Shown here one piece after another: positions 9,135 to 15,997 of a stretch of DNA of 32,029 bases (positions are counted from its first letter, which is position 1; every line of letters begins with the position of its first letter). The stretch covers positions 1 through 32,029 of the forward strand of contig JBBRZF010000019.1 in the NCBI GenBank assembly GCA_038236965.1. The letters run 5' to 3'. The DNA is from JBBRZF01 sp038236965. GTDB taxonomy: Bacteria > Acidobacteriota > Terriglobia > Terriglobales > Acidobacteriaceae. The translations under genes were made by a program, and so were the position numbers. Below the pieces are notes generated by a model. It worked only from the letters and a program-made list of their open reading frames with translations. It did not search any database and was not told the DNA's origin.

Positions 9135-10082
9135 TCAGGCTGGTGCTGTTTCCTTCTGCACGGCCGTGCGGAAGTAATCCAGGGAGAGAAGCAATCCGTT
9201 TTCGAGGTCGATCTTGGGCTCCCATCCGAGGAGTGCGCACGCCCTGGAAATATCGGGACAGCGCTGTTGGGGATCGTCTTGCGGAAGTGGCTTAAATATC
9301 AATCGACTCTTTGAGCCCGTGACCTTGAGCACCAGGTCCGCGCACTCCAGCATGGAGAACTCGGCCGGATTGCCGATGTTTGTGGGCTGATTCTCGTTCG
9401 AGTGCGCCAGGCGCAGAATTCCTTCTATCTCATCGGCCACGTAACAGAAGCTCCTGGTCTGCGTTCCATCGCCGTAGACGGTGAGGTCTTCGCCGCGAAG
9501 AGCCTGCTTCATGAAGTTGGAGATGGCGCGCCCATCGTTGAGTTGCAGACGCGGGCCATAGGTATTGAAGATGCGGACGATGCGCACATCTACATCGAAG
9601 TAGCGATGATAGGCCATGGTCGCCGCTTCGGAGAACCGCTTCGCTTCATCGTAGACGGAGCGCGGGCCGACGGGATTCACGTTGCCCCAATAAGCTTCCG
9701 GTTGTGGATGCACGAGCGGGTCTCCGTAACACTCGCTGGTGGAGGCCAGAAAGAAACGAGCGTTGTATTCGCGCGCGATGTTGAGCGCGTTGAATGTACC
9801 CAGGCTGCCTACCTGCAGCGTTGGGACGCCGTGAAGCATGTAGTCGACGGGGCTTGCAGGGCAGGCGAAATGAAAGACATAATCCACTGGACCAAGGTCA
9901 AAGGGTTGGCAGATGTCGCGCTCAGCGAGTTCGAAGCGAGGTTCGTTGGAGAGATGGCGCAGGTTCTCGGCGCGTCCGGTCACAAAATTGTCTACCGCTA
10001 CCACATGGTGACCTTCGGCGAGCAGCGCGTCGCAGAGGTGCGACCCGAGAAATCCTGCTCCGCCGGTAACGATGACTCTCAT
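9135..10082 (-). CDS. uxs: UDP-glucuronate decarboxylase (UDP-xylose synthase), extended SDR
   Basis: 315 aa, the usual length for bacterial UXS. The NAD-binding GGAGFLG is at 7-13, and the family-defining segment runs from E117 through 'YGDPLVHPQPE' to 'YWGNVNPVGPRS', ending in the catalytic Y144-D-E-A-K148. 'DGRAISNF' and 'GTQTRSFCYVAD' are also typical. It converts UDP-glucuronate to UDP-xylose and CO2 in the cytoplasm and so supplies xylose for the surface polysaccharide. The usual residues E-V-Y and C-Y-D-E-G-K are here E-C-Y and V-Y-D-E-A-K, conservative changes. A GGGAAGGGA Shine-Dalgarno precedes the ATG. It is transcribed alone or downstream of the FemAB-like gene (69-base gap) and ends at the terminator at 9083-9113. 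Confidence 0.92.
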   Translation of the reverse strand: MRVIVTGGAGFLGSHLCDALLAEGHHVVAVDNFVTGRAENLRHLSNEPRFELAERDICQPFDLGPVDYVFHFACPASPVDYMLHGVPTLQVGSLGTFNALNIAREYNARFFLASTSECYGDPLVHPQPEAYWGNVNPVGPRSVYDEAKRFSEAATMAYHRYFDVDVRIVRIFNTYGPRLQLNDGRAISNFMKQALRGEDLTVYGDGTQTRSFCYVADEIEGILRLAHSNENQPTNIGNPAEFSMLECADLVLKVTGSKSRLIFKPLPQDDPQQRCPDISRACALLGWEPKIDLENGLLLSLDYFRTAVQKETAPA

Positions 10083-10099
10083 GCAATTCCCTTCCCACC

Positions 10100-10125
10100 A
10101 AAGGCGGTCAACTGCCTTTTCTTTT
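10100..10125. repeat. Inverted repeat with T-rich flank between two minus-strand genes
   Basis: AAAGGC (10100-10105) pairs with GCCTTT (10114-10119), with a further G-T/T-A extension inward, and TTCTTTT follows on the plus strand. It has terminator form for plus-strand transcription, but no plus gene ends here. Its role is unclear; it might block antisense reading. Confidence 0.3.
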
Positions 10126-10151
10126 GATGCGAGTTGAACGATTGCCGTGAG

Positions 10152-11099
10152 CTAAAGCAGGAAGGAAAGTTGATAAGGAGAGTGTTCGATGAGGCGTCCG
10201 CCCATGCGTTTTTTGAACTCATAAACACCGGGATTCCGCTTCTGGTCGGCACCTTCGAGGTCGTAGGTCGTAACCCCGGAAGCGCGCAAGCGTTCCATGA
10301 TGCCCCACTGGAGGCCCTCGTTCACGCGAGAATTGCGCAGCTCGTAATCGAACGCTCCCCAATTGTAATGCGCGATATCGCCGACTCGAAGCACCAGCGC
10401 ACATCCGCCGATCTTGTCTCCGACCATCGCCCGGAAAAAATGTGCGGTGACCTGGGGATGAAAAGGCGAAGAGAACTGTTCCCTGACTGCGCGCAAAAAC
10501 TCGGCATCGCCATACTGGGGAAAGCCTTTGCGTTTCGCGAGATCGGAAAGCATGTTGATAAGAGCCTGCAGCGCTTCAGGCGAATTCTCTTCGACAACGA
10601 TGCCGCCGTCGCGGTTGAAACGATTCTTTCCATAGCGCCACTCTTTATTCAATCCCTTGTCGAGTTCCTCAACAGGCTGAGTGAGATCGACCAGGTAGGT
10701 GAATTCAGGCTGCTTTGGCACGGTGAATCCAAGTTTGAAAGCGGCGTTCGACGCTGCGCGGTAGGGTTGAAAGGCGGCGAGCCTGTATCCTCGGCGCGCC
10801 ATGGTTTTCTTCCAGGCGAGAAACGCCTTCTTCCCTATTTCGCCTTCCGCCATCACAGGTCCACGCGCGACCCACGCCATTTTTATGCGGAGCGGGCTCA
10901 CGGATTTTTGAAGCACCTGTGCCAATAGCACCGGCACCTCGCCATCCATCACCATCCAACGCTCAACGTGTTCGCCGACGGCTTTCTTGGCCTCTCCCCA
11001 CGCCCATGCCTGCAACGGATGAGAGGACCCAGCAAAGCTGACAAGCGCGTTGTCCCACTGTCGTGCGTCGGTGATTTCGCAGGTCTGAAGTTGCGGCAT
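10152..11099 (-). CDS. FemAB/GNAT-type acyltransferase (peptidoglycan bridge formation-like)
   Basis: 315 aa soluble protein with the two-GNAT-fold layout of FemAB-like proteins: an N-terminal 'HPLQAWAWGEAKKA' (FemAB usually have Q-S-x-x-W-x-x-x-K here), a central 'LNKEWRYGKNRFNRDGGIVVEE' (usual K-x-R-x-x-I-x-K-A-x-K-x-G), and a C-terminal half with 'NSRVNEGLQWGIMERLRASG', 'YDLEGADQKRNPGVYEFKKRMGG'. Fem proteins transfer an amino acid from tRNA to lipid-linked muropeptides. Relatives inside polysaccharide clusters are thought to acylate sugars or proteins, and that reading fits this context. The Shine-Dalgarno is CAGGAAGG. It is divergent from the metallophosphoesterase gene, with an 87-base shared upstream region containing a TACAAT -10 candidate. 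Confidence 0.82.
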   Translation of the reverse strand: MPQLQTCEITDARQWDNALVSFAGSSHPLQAWAWGEAKKAVGEHVERWMVMDGEVPVLLAQVLQKSVSPLRIKMAWVARGPVMAEGEIGKKAFLAWKKTMARRGYRLAAFQPYRAASNAAFKLGFTVPKQPEFTYLVDLTQPVEELDKGLNKEWRYGKNRFNRDGGIVVEENSPEALQALINMLSDLAKRKGFPQYGDAEFLRAVREQFSSPFHPQVTAHFFRAMVGDKIGGCALVLRVGDIAHYNWGAFDYELRNSRVNEGLQWGIMERLRASGVTTYDLEGADQKRNPGVYEFKKRMGGRLIEHSPYQLSFLL

Positions 11100-11128
11100 G
11101 GCCTTCCTGAATTGTTTCGGAGTGCTTG

Positions 11129-11134
11129 ATTGTA
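11129..11134 (-). promoter_or_regulatory. Candidate -10 element for the FemAB-like gene
   Basis: The minus strand reads GATACAAT about 30 bases upstream of the ATG at 11099. No convincing -35 is visible. Confidence 0.35.
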
Positions 11135-11170
11135 TCCGATTGCTTCCACGCCGGGAGGGTGGAAAGTCGA

Positions 11171-11186
11171 TGTTAAAATGTGAGAA
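11171..11186 (+). promoter_or_regulatory. Extended -10 promoter, probably leaderless start
   Basis: TGTTAAAAT (11171-11179) has the extended -10 form TGn-TAAAAT. Only 7 bases separate it from the ATG at 11187, so the transcript would begin at or next to the start codon. Confidence 0.5.
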
Positions 11187-12083
11187 ATGGCGGAAGAACT
11201 GAGTCGCAGAACATTCATGGCACTAGGTGCCACCGCCAGCGCGGGGTTGTTGGTCGGGGCCGACATGATGCGTTGGGAGCCGCACAGGCTGGTCGTGGAG
11301 CGCGTCGAGTTGCCGATACGAGGGCTGCCGGAAGCATTCGACGGATTCACCATCGCGCACCTCAGCGACTTCCACCACGAACCCTATACGACAAAGCAGG
11401 ACATCGACACCGCGGTCGCGCTGACGAACTCACTTAAACCCGACCTGATCGCGTCCACGGGAGACTATGTTTCCAGCCGCGAGACAGGCAAGGAAGATCC
11501 CGAAGCTGCACAAACGGTCTATCCATGCGCGGAATCGCTGGCAAATCTGCGTTCACGTTTCGGCACGTTCGGCGTAATCGGCAACCACGACTACAACACC
11601 CAGCCGGAACTCATCGTGGAAGCGTTGCGCGCGAAGCAGATCCACATGATGCGCAATCAATCGTTTCCTATCGAAAAAGATGGGGCGAGGATTTGGGTCT
11701 GCGGCGTGGATTCCTACGCGCGCCACGACTACGACAACACCTTGCGGAAGATTCCGATCGGCGAAAAGAAGATTCTGCTGGCTCACGAACCCGACCTGGC
11801 CGAAGAAGCAGCGCAGTTTTCCTTCGACGTGCAACTCTCGGGACACTCACACGGTGGGCAAGTGAAACTTCCGCTGCTTGGCGCCTTGTATCTGCCGGAA
11901 TTCGGCAAGCGATATTTCGAAGGACTCTACCGGATTCCCCGCCCCAAGGGGCCACTGGCCACCGGCTTGCCGCTGCAGTTGTATGTGAACCGCGGCATCG
12001 GAATGGTACATCTGCCGATTCGTTTCGACTGCCCGCCTGAGATCACGCTGCATACGTTGCGCGTGTCGCGAACCAATTCCTAG
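11187..12083 (+). CDS. Tat-exported calcineurin-like metallophosphoesterase (YkuE/LpxH-like)
   Basis: 298 aa. The N-terminus S6-R-R-T-F-M followed by a hydrophobic stretch is a twin-arginine signal, so the enzyme should act outside the cytoplasmic membrane after folding. The metal-binding motifs of the family appear in order: D61-x-H63 (in 'HLSDFH', where Leu is more usual than Phe), G92-D93, G132-N-H134-D135, H200 and G219-H220-S-H222-G-G-Q. The arrangement matches YkuE-type phosphodiesterases that act on UDP-diacylglucosamine-like or other surface lipids. It is a lone plus-strand gene; only 15 T-rich bases separate it from the convergent zinc-ribbon gene. Confidence 0.9.
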   Translation: MAEELSRRTFMALGATASAGLLVGADMMRWEPHRLVVERVELPIRGLPEAFDGFTIAHLSDFHHEPYTTKQDIDTAVALTNSLKPDLIASTGDYVSSRETGKEDPEAAQTVYPCAESLANLRSRFGTFGVIGNHDYNTQPELIVEALRAKQIHMMRNQSFPIEKDGARIWVCGVDSYARHDYDNTLRKIPIGEKKILLAHEPDLAEEAAQFSFDVQLSGHSHGGQVKLPLLGALYLPEFGKRYFEGLYRIPRPKGPLATGLPLQLYVNRGIGMVHLPIRFDCPPEITLHTLRVSRTNS

Positions 12084-12098
12084 TTTTCATTTTTACTT

Positions 12099-12431
12099 TT
12101 AGAGATCTTCCGGAGGGCGAAGGCTGGGCGTGCGTTCGATGTTGGACAGTTCTTGGCGTAGAGCATGACGCAAGCGGCTTTGCGCATCGTTAGGAGTGGA
12201 AAACTCCTGGCGATCATGCGACGGAGCCGAACCTGAAAACCGGGAACGATACAATCTATTTCCGCAGTCCGAGCAGGAGAACGGCGCCAAAAACAATACT
12301 TCGAGTAATAAACGCTTTAGCCCCGATTCGAATTCCGGGCGGAAACGCACGCGGAAGATACGCGTGCCACCACAGGCTCGGCAGTGGTAGACAGGCTTCC
12401 TGAACTTGACTTTGATTTGTACCGGGGTCAT
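12099..12431 (-). CDS. Small zinc-ribbon protein, function unknown
   Basis: 110 aa. Two CxxC knuckles, 'YHCRACGG' (about 15-22) and 'FSCSDCGNRLYRSRF' (about 51-65), are spaced as in a zinc ribbon. The arrangement C-x2-C ... R-x-R-x ... C-x2-C-x2-R-x-x-R is common in short acidobacterial proteins of unknown role found near surface or secretion genes. The last 40 residues are polar and probably disordered. There is no transmembrane segment. It follows the unknown 12456-12962 gene by 24 bases and probably shares its transcript. Its Shine-Dalgarno is weak (CCAGGTC). Confidence 0.65.
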   Translation of the reverse strand: MTPVQIKVKFRKPVYHCRACGGTRIFRVRFRPEFESGLKRLLLEVLFLAPFSCSDCGNRLYRSRFSGSAPSHDRQEFSTPNDAQSRLRHALRQELSNIERTPSLRPPEDL

Positions 12432-12455
12432 CAGCGGATAGACCTGGCCTTATTC

Positions 12456-12962
12456 CTAGCCCATGGAAAGGATGCGTCGCAGATTGCGCACAAAACCGCT
12501 GGCAGAGCGGCGCTGACTTTTCGCCGACAGTTCCCTGATCTCTTCGCCCTGGCCAAGATTCACAATGTTGGAATTGAACTGGTCTCCCAGCAGTTTGACC
12601 AATGCCTTGATCCAATAGGATTTAGGAGAGATGAACTGGCTCTGGAAGAAGGGTACGACCTGCAATGGATCTGAGTGACGGATCATCGCTATGGACGCGA
12701 ATTCATTAAGATCGGCGGAGTCAATATCGCGGGGTGAGAGATCTGTACCCACTCTTACGCCAACTTCCTGGATTGAGGCGCGATGGAGGAGGAATTCGCA
12801 GGGCGCTGCCGGACTCGCGGTTGAGGCACGACGAGCAACAAATACGAGATTCTGTCCTTCTATCCGCACCACTACAGGCGCAGGCAGTTCGAAGGGAAGA
12901 TCAGGCACATCCGTCGAAACCCAGATCAACGGTATAGGCGGAAAATTTGGTGTTTGTTCCAT
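12456..12962 (-). CDS. Hypothetical protein
   Basis: 168 aa; I do not recognise a family. It begins with a Pro-rich segment ('NFPPIPLIWV', 'LPFELPAPVVVRI') and alternates short beta-like and polar segments, ending with a basic tail ('SAKSQRRSASGFVRNLRRIL'). It has no signal peptide or membrane helix. The open frame, its spacing to the zinc-ribbon gene (24 bases) and its codon use like the neighbours support a real gene. Just upstream lies the broken wecB remnant, so this gene may sit at a rearrangement border. Confidence 0.55.
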   Translation of the reverse strand: MEQTPNFPPIPLIWVSTDVPDLPFELPAPVVVRIEGQNLVFVARRASTASPAAPCEFLLHRASIQEVGVRVGTDLSPRDIDSADLNEFASIAMIRHSDPLQVVPFFQSQFISPKSYWIKALVKLLGDQFNSNIVNLGQGEEIRELSAKSQRRSASGFVRNLRRILSMG

Positions 12963-12972
12963 TCAGGCGGTC

Positions 12973-13176
12973 TCACCACTGATTATAGCAAGCAGCGACG
13001 CTAAAATACGGACGCCTATGAGTGAATATTCTGGACCATGCACACAATAGTCTGGGATCGTAATGCTGCCCTGTGTGGACAAGGGTCTGCTCCGCTCGCC
13101 GCTCGCGCAAGGCGCGAAGCACCGGAGCGGCCTTCATGAAATTGGGCCGGGCACCTACGACGTGGAGGATGTACAT
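12973..13176 (-). pseudogene. wecB: Truncated wecB (UDP-GlcNAc 2-epimerase) N-terminal remnant
   Basis: From ATG 13176 the first 40 codons (13057-13176) encode an excellent WecB N-terminus: 'MYILHVVGARPNFMKAAPVL' and, after a further stretch, 'LVHTGQHYD'. In intact enzymes (about 360-380 aa) this segment forms the first beta-alpha unit of the GT-B fold. After HYD the sequence loses all similarity and runs to a stop at 12973. No further wecB part is present in the window. The remnant cannot make a functional epimerase; it looks like the scar of a deletion or rearrangement in the sugar-nucleotide gene region. Confidence 0.75.
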
Positions 13177-13300
13177 AGTTCGCGACAAGCCTAGCACAAG
13201 GAGCGATTTCCGCCGAAACTAAGACCAAAATGACCTTCTCGGGAATGGGAAGCAGATTGGGCAAGGCAACTCAGAAGCATCCGGATTTGCTGCCGAACCG

Positions 13301-13309
13301 TGTTAAACT
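13301..13309 (+). promoter_or_regulatory. Extended -10 promoter of the Wza-type gene
   Basis: TGTTAAACT (TGn-TAAACT) lies 37 bases before the preferred ATG at 13347, giving a leader of about 30 bases that contains CAGGAT. Confidence 0.45.
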
Positions 13310-13346
13310 GAGCTCCATCGACTCATCAGTGCAGGATCGCTACCAC

Positions 13347-14333
13347 ATGCCACTTCGCAGGAATCTTTTCGTCGTTTTTGTGCTCGCTGGCTGCATCATC
13401 TTTACTTGCACAGCAGCCGTGGCCCAGCAGCAAGCTCCGTCCCAAGGAGCTAGCGCCGATCCCCAGGCGACCACCGAAGAGAAAGCGCCGGTGCGCTCGT
13501 ACATCGACCAGACGCAGTCGATGACGACCCTTGCTCTGAACCCCGGCGATCTGGTCGAGATCAATACTGTGGGCGTCCCTGAACTCACGACTCGAATCCG
13601 CGTAAACGAAAATGGCGAAATCTATCTTCCTCTGGTGGGATACATATCCGTTGGCGGATTGCGACCTACGGAAGTCCAGAAGCTGATCGAGAAGAAACTG
13701 GTGGAAGGGCAGTTCGTGAACAACCCTCACGTTTCCGTCAGCACCTCGGACTCGATCGGAGTCACGGTGATCGGAGAAGTAGTACACCAGGGGGTCTTCC
13801 CCATAGCCCAGGCGCGAAGATTTTCAGACGTTCTCTCCATCTGCCAGGGACTGAAGCCCACGGCTGGACGCCAGATCACCTTGACACACCGCAGTTCCAG
13901 CGAGACGCGCACCTTCAAATACGATCCCGACAAACTATCGCAACAGGATTTCGAGATGCAGCCTGGCGATGTGGTCTCTGTTCCAAAGGCCGGGCTAGTG
14001 TACGTTGTGGGCGAAGTCAACTCGCCGGCGGCCCTTGCGCTGGACCAAGATGAAACGCTGAGCCTGCTTCGCGCTATCGCACTGGTTCGCGGTCCCTCGC
14101 GCGGGGCTGCGCTAGACAAATCCACCATCCTCCGTAAAGATGCGAACGGCAAGATGACCACCCAGAAGGTAAGATTGAAAGCACTTCTGGCGGCGAAGAC
14201 GGAAGACGTTTTCCTGCAACCTGGCGACGTACTCTACGTGCCAAGTTCAAGTTCGATGAAGGGCTTTCTGCGTCGCGGCGCTGAAGGCGTGATGCAAGCG
14301 ACGACGCAGCTCGCAGTGGTTGGCGCTTTCTAA
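13347..14333 (+). CDS. Wza-type polysaccharide export protein (OPX family)
   Basis: 328 aa from ATG 13347. The frame is open to 13230, but this ATG begins an N-terminal export signal and follows the promoter. The signal is ambiguous: 'VLAGC' at 12-16 could be a lipobox, giving a lipoprotein like Wza; or signal peptidase I could cut after 'AAVA' before QQQ at about 26. The Poly_export domain spans about 62-132 ('LNPGDLVEINTVGVPEL', 'LPLVGYISVGGLRPTEV'). Two SLBB-type domains follow (about 138-215 and 225-300, 'VYVVGEVNSPAAL'). The protein would form the outer-membrane or periplasmic channel for the polymer. It is transcribed alone toward the convergent EPS operon and ends at the shared terminator at 14352-14378. 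Confidence 0.9.
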   Translation: MPLRRNLFVVFVLAGCIIFTCTAAVAQQQAPSQGASADPQATTEEKAPVRSYIDQTQSMTTLALNPGDLVEINTVGVPELTTRIRVNENGEIYLPLVGYISVGGLRPTEVQKLIEKKLVEGQFVNNPHVSVSTSDSIGVTVIGEVVHQGVFPIAQARRFSDVLSICQGLKPTAGRQITLTHRSSSETRTFKYDPDKLSQQDFEMQPGDVVSVPKAGLVYVVGEVNSPAALALDQDETLSLLRAIALVRGPSRGAALDKSTILRKDANGKMTTQKVRLKALLAAKTEDVFLQPGDVLYVPSSSSMKGFLRRGAEGVMQATTQLAVVGAF

Positions 14334-14351
14334 GACTGTTCGTAGGAAACG

Positions 14352-14378
14352 AAAAGCCGCTGGCTCCCAGCGGCTTTT
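14352..14378. terminator. Bidirectional intrinsic terminator
   Basis: A perfect 12-base stem AAAAGCCGCTGG / CCAGCGGCTTTT with a CTC loop. It ends in T-runs on both strands (TTTTT on plus, TTTT on minus) and lies between the convergent stops at 14333 and 14400. Confidence 0.92.
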
Positions 14379-14399
14379 TCTATTGCCTGAAGACTTCAG

Positions 14400-15023
14400 T
14401 CAATGACTCACGCCCTCGTGCTTCAATACTTTCAGCAGAGTGAGGAAGAGGATCTTCAGATCGAACATCATGGAGCGATTCTGCAGGTAGTGGTGGTCGT
14501 ATTCCACCTTCACGGGAATAGGAAGTTCGTCGCGTCCGTTGATCTGAGCCCAACCGGTGAGGCCGGGAATCAGACGATGTATGCCGCGTTTCGTCCGCAA
14601 TCCAACCAGATCATCCTGATTGAAAAGTGCGGGGCGCGGACCGACAAAACTCAGGTCGCCTCGCAGGATGCTAAATAACTGCGGCAATTCGTCCAGGCTG
14701 GAGCGTCGCAGGAATCCACCGACAGGAGTGAGGTACGACGCGGGATCGCTGAACAGGTGGGTTGCCAGTTGCGGCGCGTCGATGCGCATGGAGCGAAACT
14801 TTGGCATGCGGAAGATATTGTTGTCGAGACCGACGCGGTCGGACCAGTAAAGCGCGGGCCCCTTCGAGGTGAGTCGGACGGCGATTGCGACGAGAGCCAT
14901 GGGAATGGCCAACACGATAAGCAGAGCAATGCCGGCCAGCAGGTCGAAGGCTCGCTTCGCAATGCGTCCGGCTCCGCCGACGATGTATTCGTCTGCTGCC
15001 GGTTTCATCCCAGCCGCTGCCAT
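14400..15023 (-). CDS. Initiating sugar-1-phosphate transferase (PglC/WcaJ C-terminal type)
   Basis: 207 aa, the short monotopic form. A re-entrant hydrophobic helix (about 27-50, 'LLAGIALLIVLAIPMALVAIAV') is followed by the catalytic domain: 'KFRSMR' (75-80), the D111-E112 dyad in 'SSLDELPQ', 'GDLSFVGPRP' (122-131) and 'PGLTGWAQINGR'. It transfers a sugar-1-phosphate from a UDP-sugar to undecaprenyl phosphate and so begins repeat-unit assembly. It is the last gene of block 3; its ATG overlaps the SDR stop by one base (TAATG). The adjacent SDR often makes the sugar used by such enzymes, which suggests a dedicated UDP-deoxyaminosugar or UDP-hexose substrate; that is inference. Confidence 0.93.
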   Translation of the reverse strand: MAAAGMKPAADEYIVGGAGRIAKRAFDLLAGIALLIVLAIPMALVAIAVRLTSKGPALYWSDRVGLDNNIFRMPKFRSMRIDAPQLATHLFSDPASYLTPVGGFLRRSSLDELPQLFSILRGDLSFVGPRPALFNQDDLVGLRTKRGIHRLIPGLTGWAQINGRDELPIPVKVEYDHHYLQNRSMMFDLKILFLTLLKVLKHEGVSH

Positions 15024-15997
15024 TAGCGCGCTCCTATTAAATAGACGTTCACCATGTCCTTACGTGCGCGTTCGGCGTCCTTGGCCAGCCATTCAAAACC
15101 TGCGGACGCAAGCTTATCGGTGGAGATGGCGAATGATTGCGTTAATTTGGAAAGCGCCTCAAAACTGATAGGCCCGTTCTTGCCGATGAGTTTGAATAGC
15201 GAGCACCCAGCGGCTCCGCTCCAAAGAAGAGCGTAGGGGACGGACATCGGGCGGTGGCGTTTCATGCTTGAAGCGAGATTATTCACAAAATCGGAGAGAT
15301 CCATCGGGTGGCGGTCAGCAATGTTGTAAGCCTCGCCCGGAATTCCCTTCTCTGCCAAGTAGGCGAAGGCGCGAGCGGCGGTGTAGACCGAACCGAAACT
15401 GCGCGTCACCCTGCGCGAACGAATGTGGAAATAATATCCCTTGTCGATGGCGCGCATCAGCTTGAGCAGGTTAAACCCCGCGTTGGGGCCGTAAGTAAGG
15501 CAGGGACGTCCGATGACAACTTCCATTCCATTTGACGACATCTGGCGCGCGAGTATTTCGGTCTCGATCTTGGTTTGCGCGTAGAGAATTTCCGCACCTT
15601 GAGGCGCGTCTTCGCGAACGCCAACACCACATTGTCCTTCATAGACATGCGCGCTGGAGGCGATGACGACACGACGAACGCCGGACTTCCTTGCGGACTC
15701 CAAGACATTTCTCGGGCCGCCTACGTTCACGTCCCGTGCGCGCTGACGGTCCGCCTCGGTGTCCAGCGAAGTGTGAGCGACTCCTGCAAGATGGATGACC
15801 GTATCTGCGCCGGAGACAAGTTGTGAGACTGCGGCAGCATCGGTGACATCGCCAGGAAAGGCCTGAACATCCGACGAGAAGGCCGAAGGGTGAGAACCGC
15901 GATCGAACACACGCACCGTGTCCCCGCGTTGCAGCAAAAGCGGAATGAGGTGCCGGCCGATGAACCCGGAAGCTCCCGTTACTGCAACGATCTTCAT
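15023..15997 (-). CDS. NAD-dependent nucleotide-sugar epimerase/reductase (SDR)
   Basis: 324 aa from ATG 15997 (open frame to 16063; this ATG has AAGGGGG upstream and overlaps the GT stop). The Rossmann motif 'GASGFIGRH' is at 8-16, followed by 'HLAGVAH', 'SSAHVY' and the catalytic Y-A-Q-T-K. 'GRPCLTYGP' is the usual post-catalytic motif. The family includes UDP-glucose/GlcNAc 4-epimerases and 4-keto reductases (WbpV/WreQ-like) that are often encoded beside a PglC-type transferase, as here. Which of these reactions it performs cannot be decided from sequence. It is translationally coupled both upstream (ATGA with the GT gene, 15994-15997) and downstream. Confidence 0.85.
   Translation of the reverse strand: MKIVAVTGASGFIGRHLIPLLLQRGDTVRVFDRGSHPSAFSSDVQAFPGDVTDAAAVSQLVSGADTVIHLAGVAHTSLDTEADRQRARDVNVGGPRNVLESARKSGVRRVVIASSAHVYEGQCGVGVREDAPQGAEILYAQTKIETEILARQMSSNGMEVVIGRPCLTYGPNAGFNLLKLMRAIDKGYYFHIRSRRVTRSFGSVYTAARAFAYLAEKGIPGEAYNIADRHPMDLSDFVNNLASSMKRHRPMSVPYALLWSGAAGCSLFKLIGKNGPISFEALSKLTQSFAISTDKLASAGFEWLAKDAERARKDMVNVYLIGAR

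Larger units (their letters stand above)
12963..13346. other. 384-base region without an intact gene
   Basis: It holds the wecB remnant on the minus strand, a TAAAAT-type -10 candidate at 13002-13007 pointing rightward to a 10-codon frame at 13018-13050, and the extended -10 in front of the export gene at 13301-13309. The ATG at 13230 opens a longer frame for the export protein, but it lies upstream of that promoter and is not preferred. Confidence 0.55.

Noticed and set aside
13230..13346. N-terminal extension of the Wza-type protein
   Set aside because: The extension is polar and hides the signal peptide; the promoter-like element at 13301-13309 lies downstream of ATG 13230.
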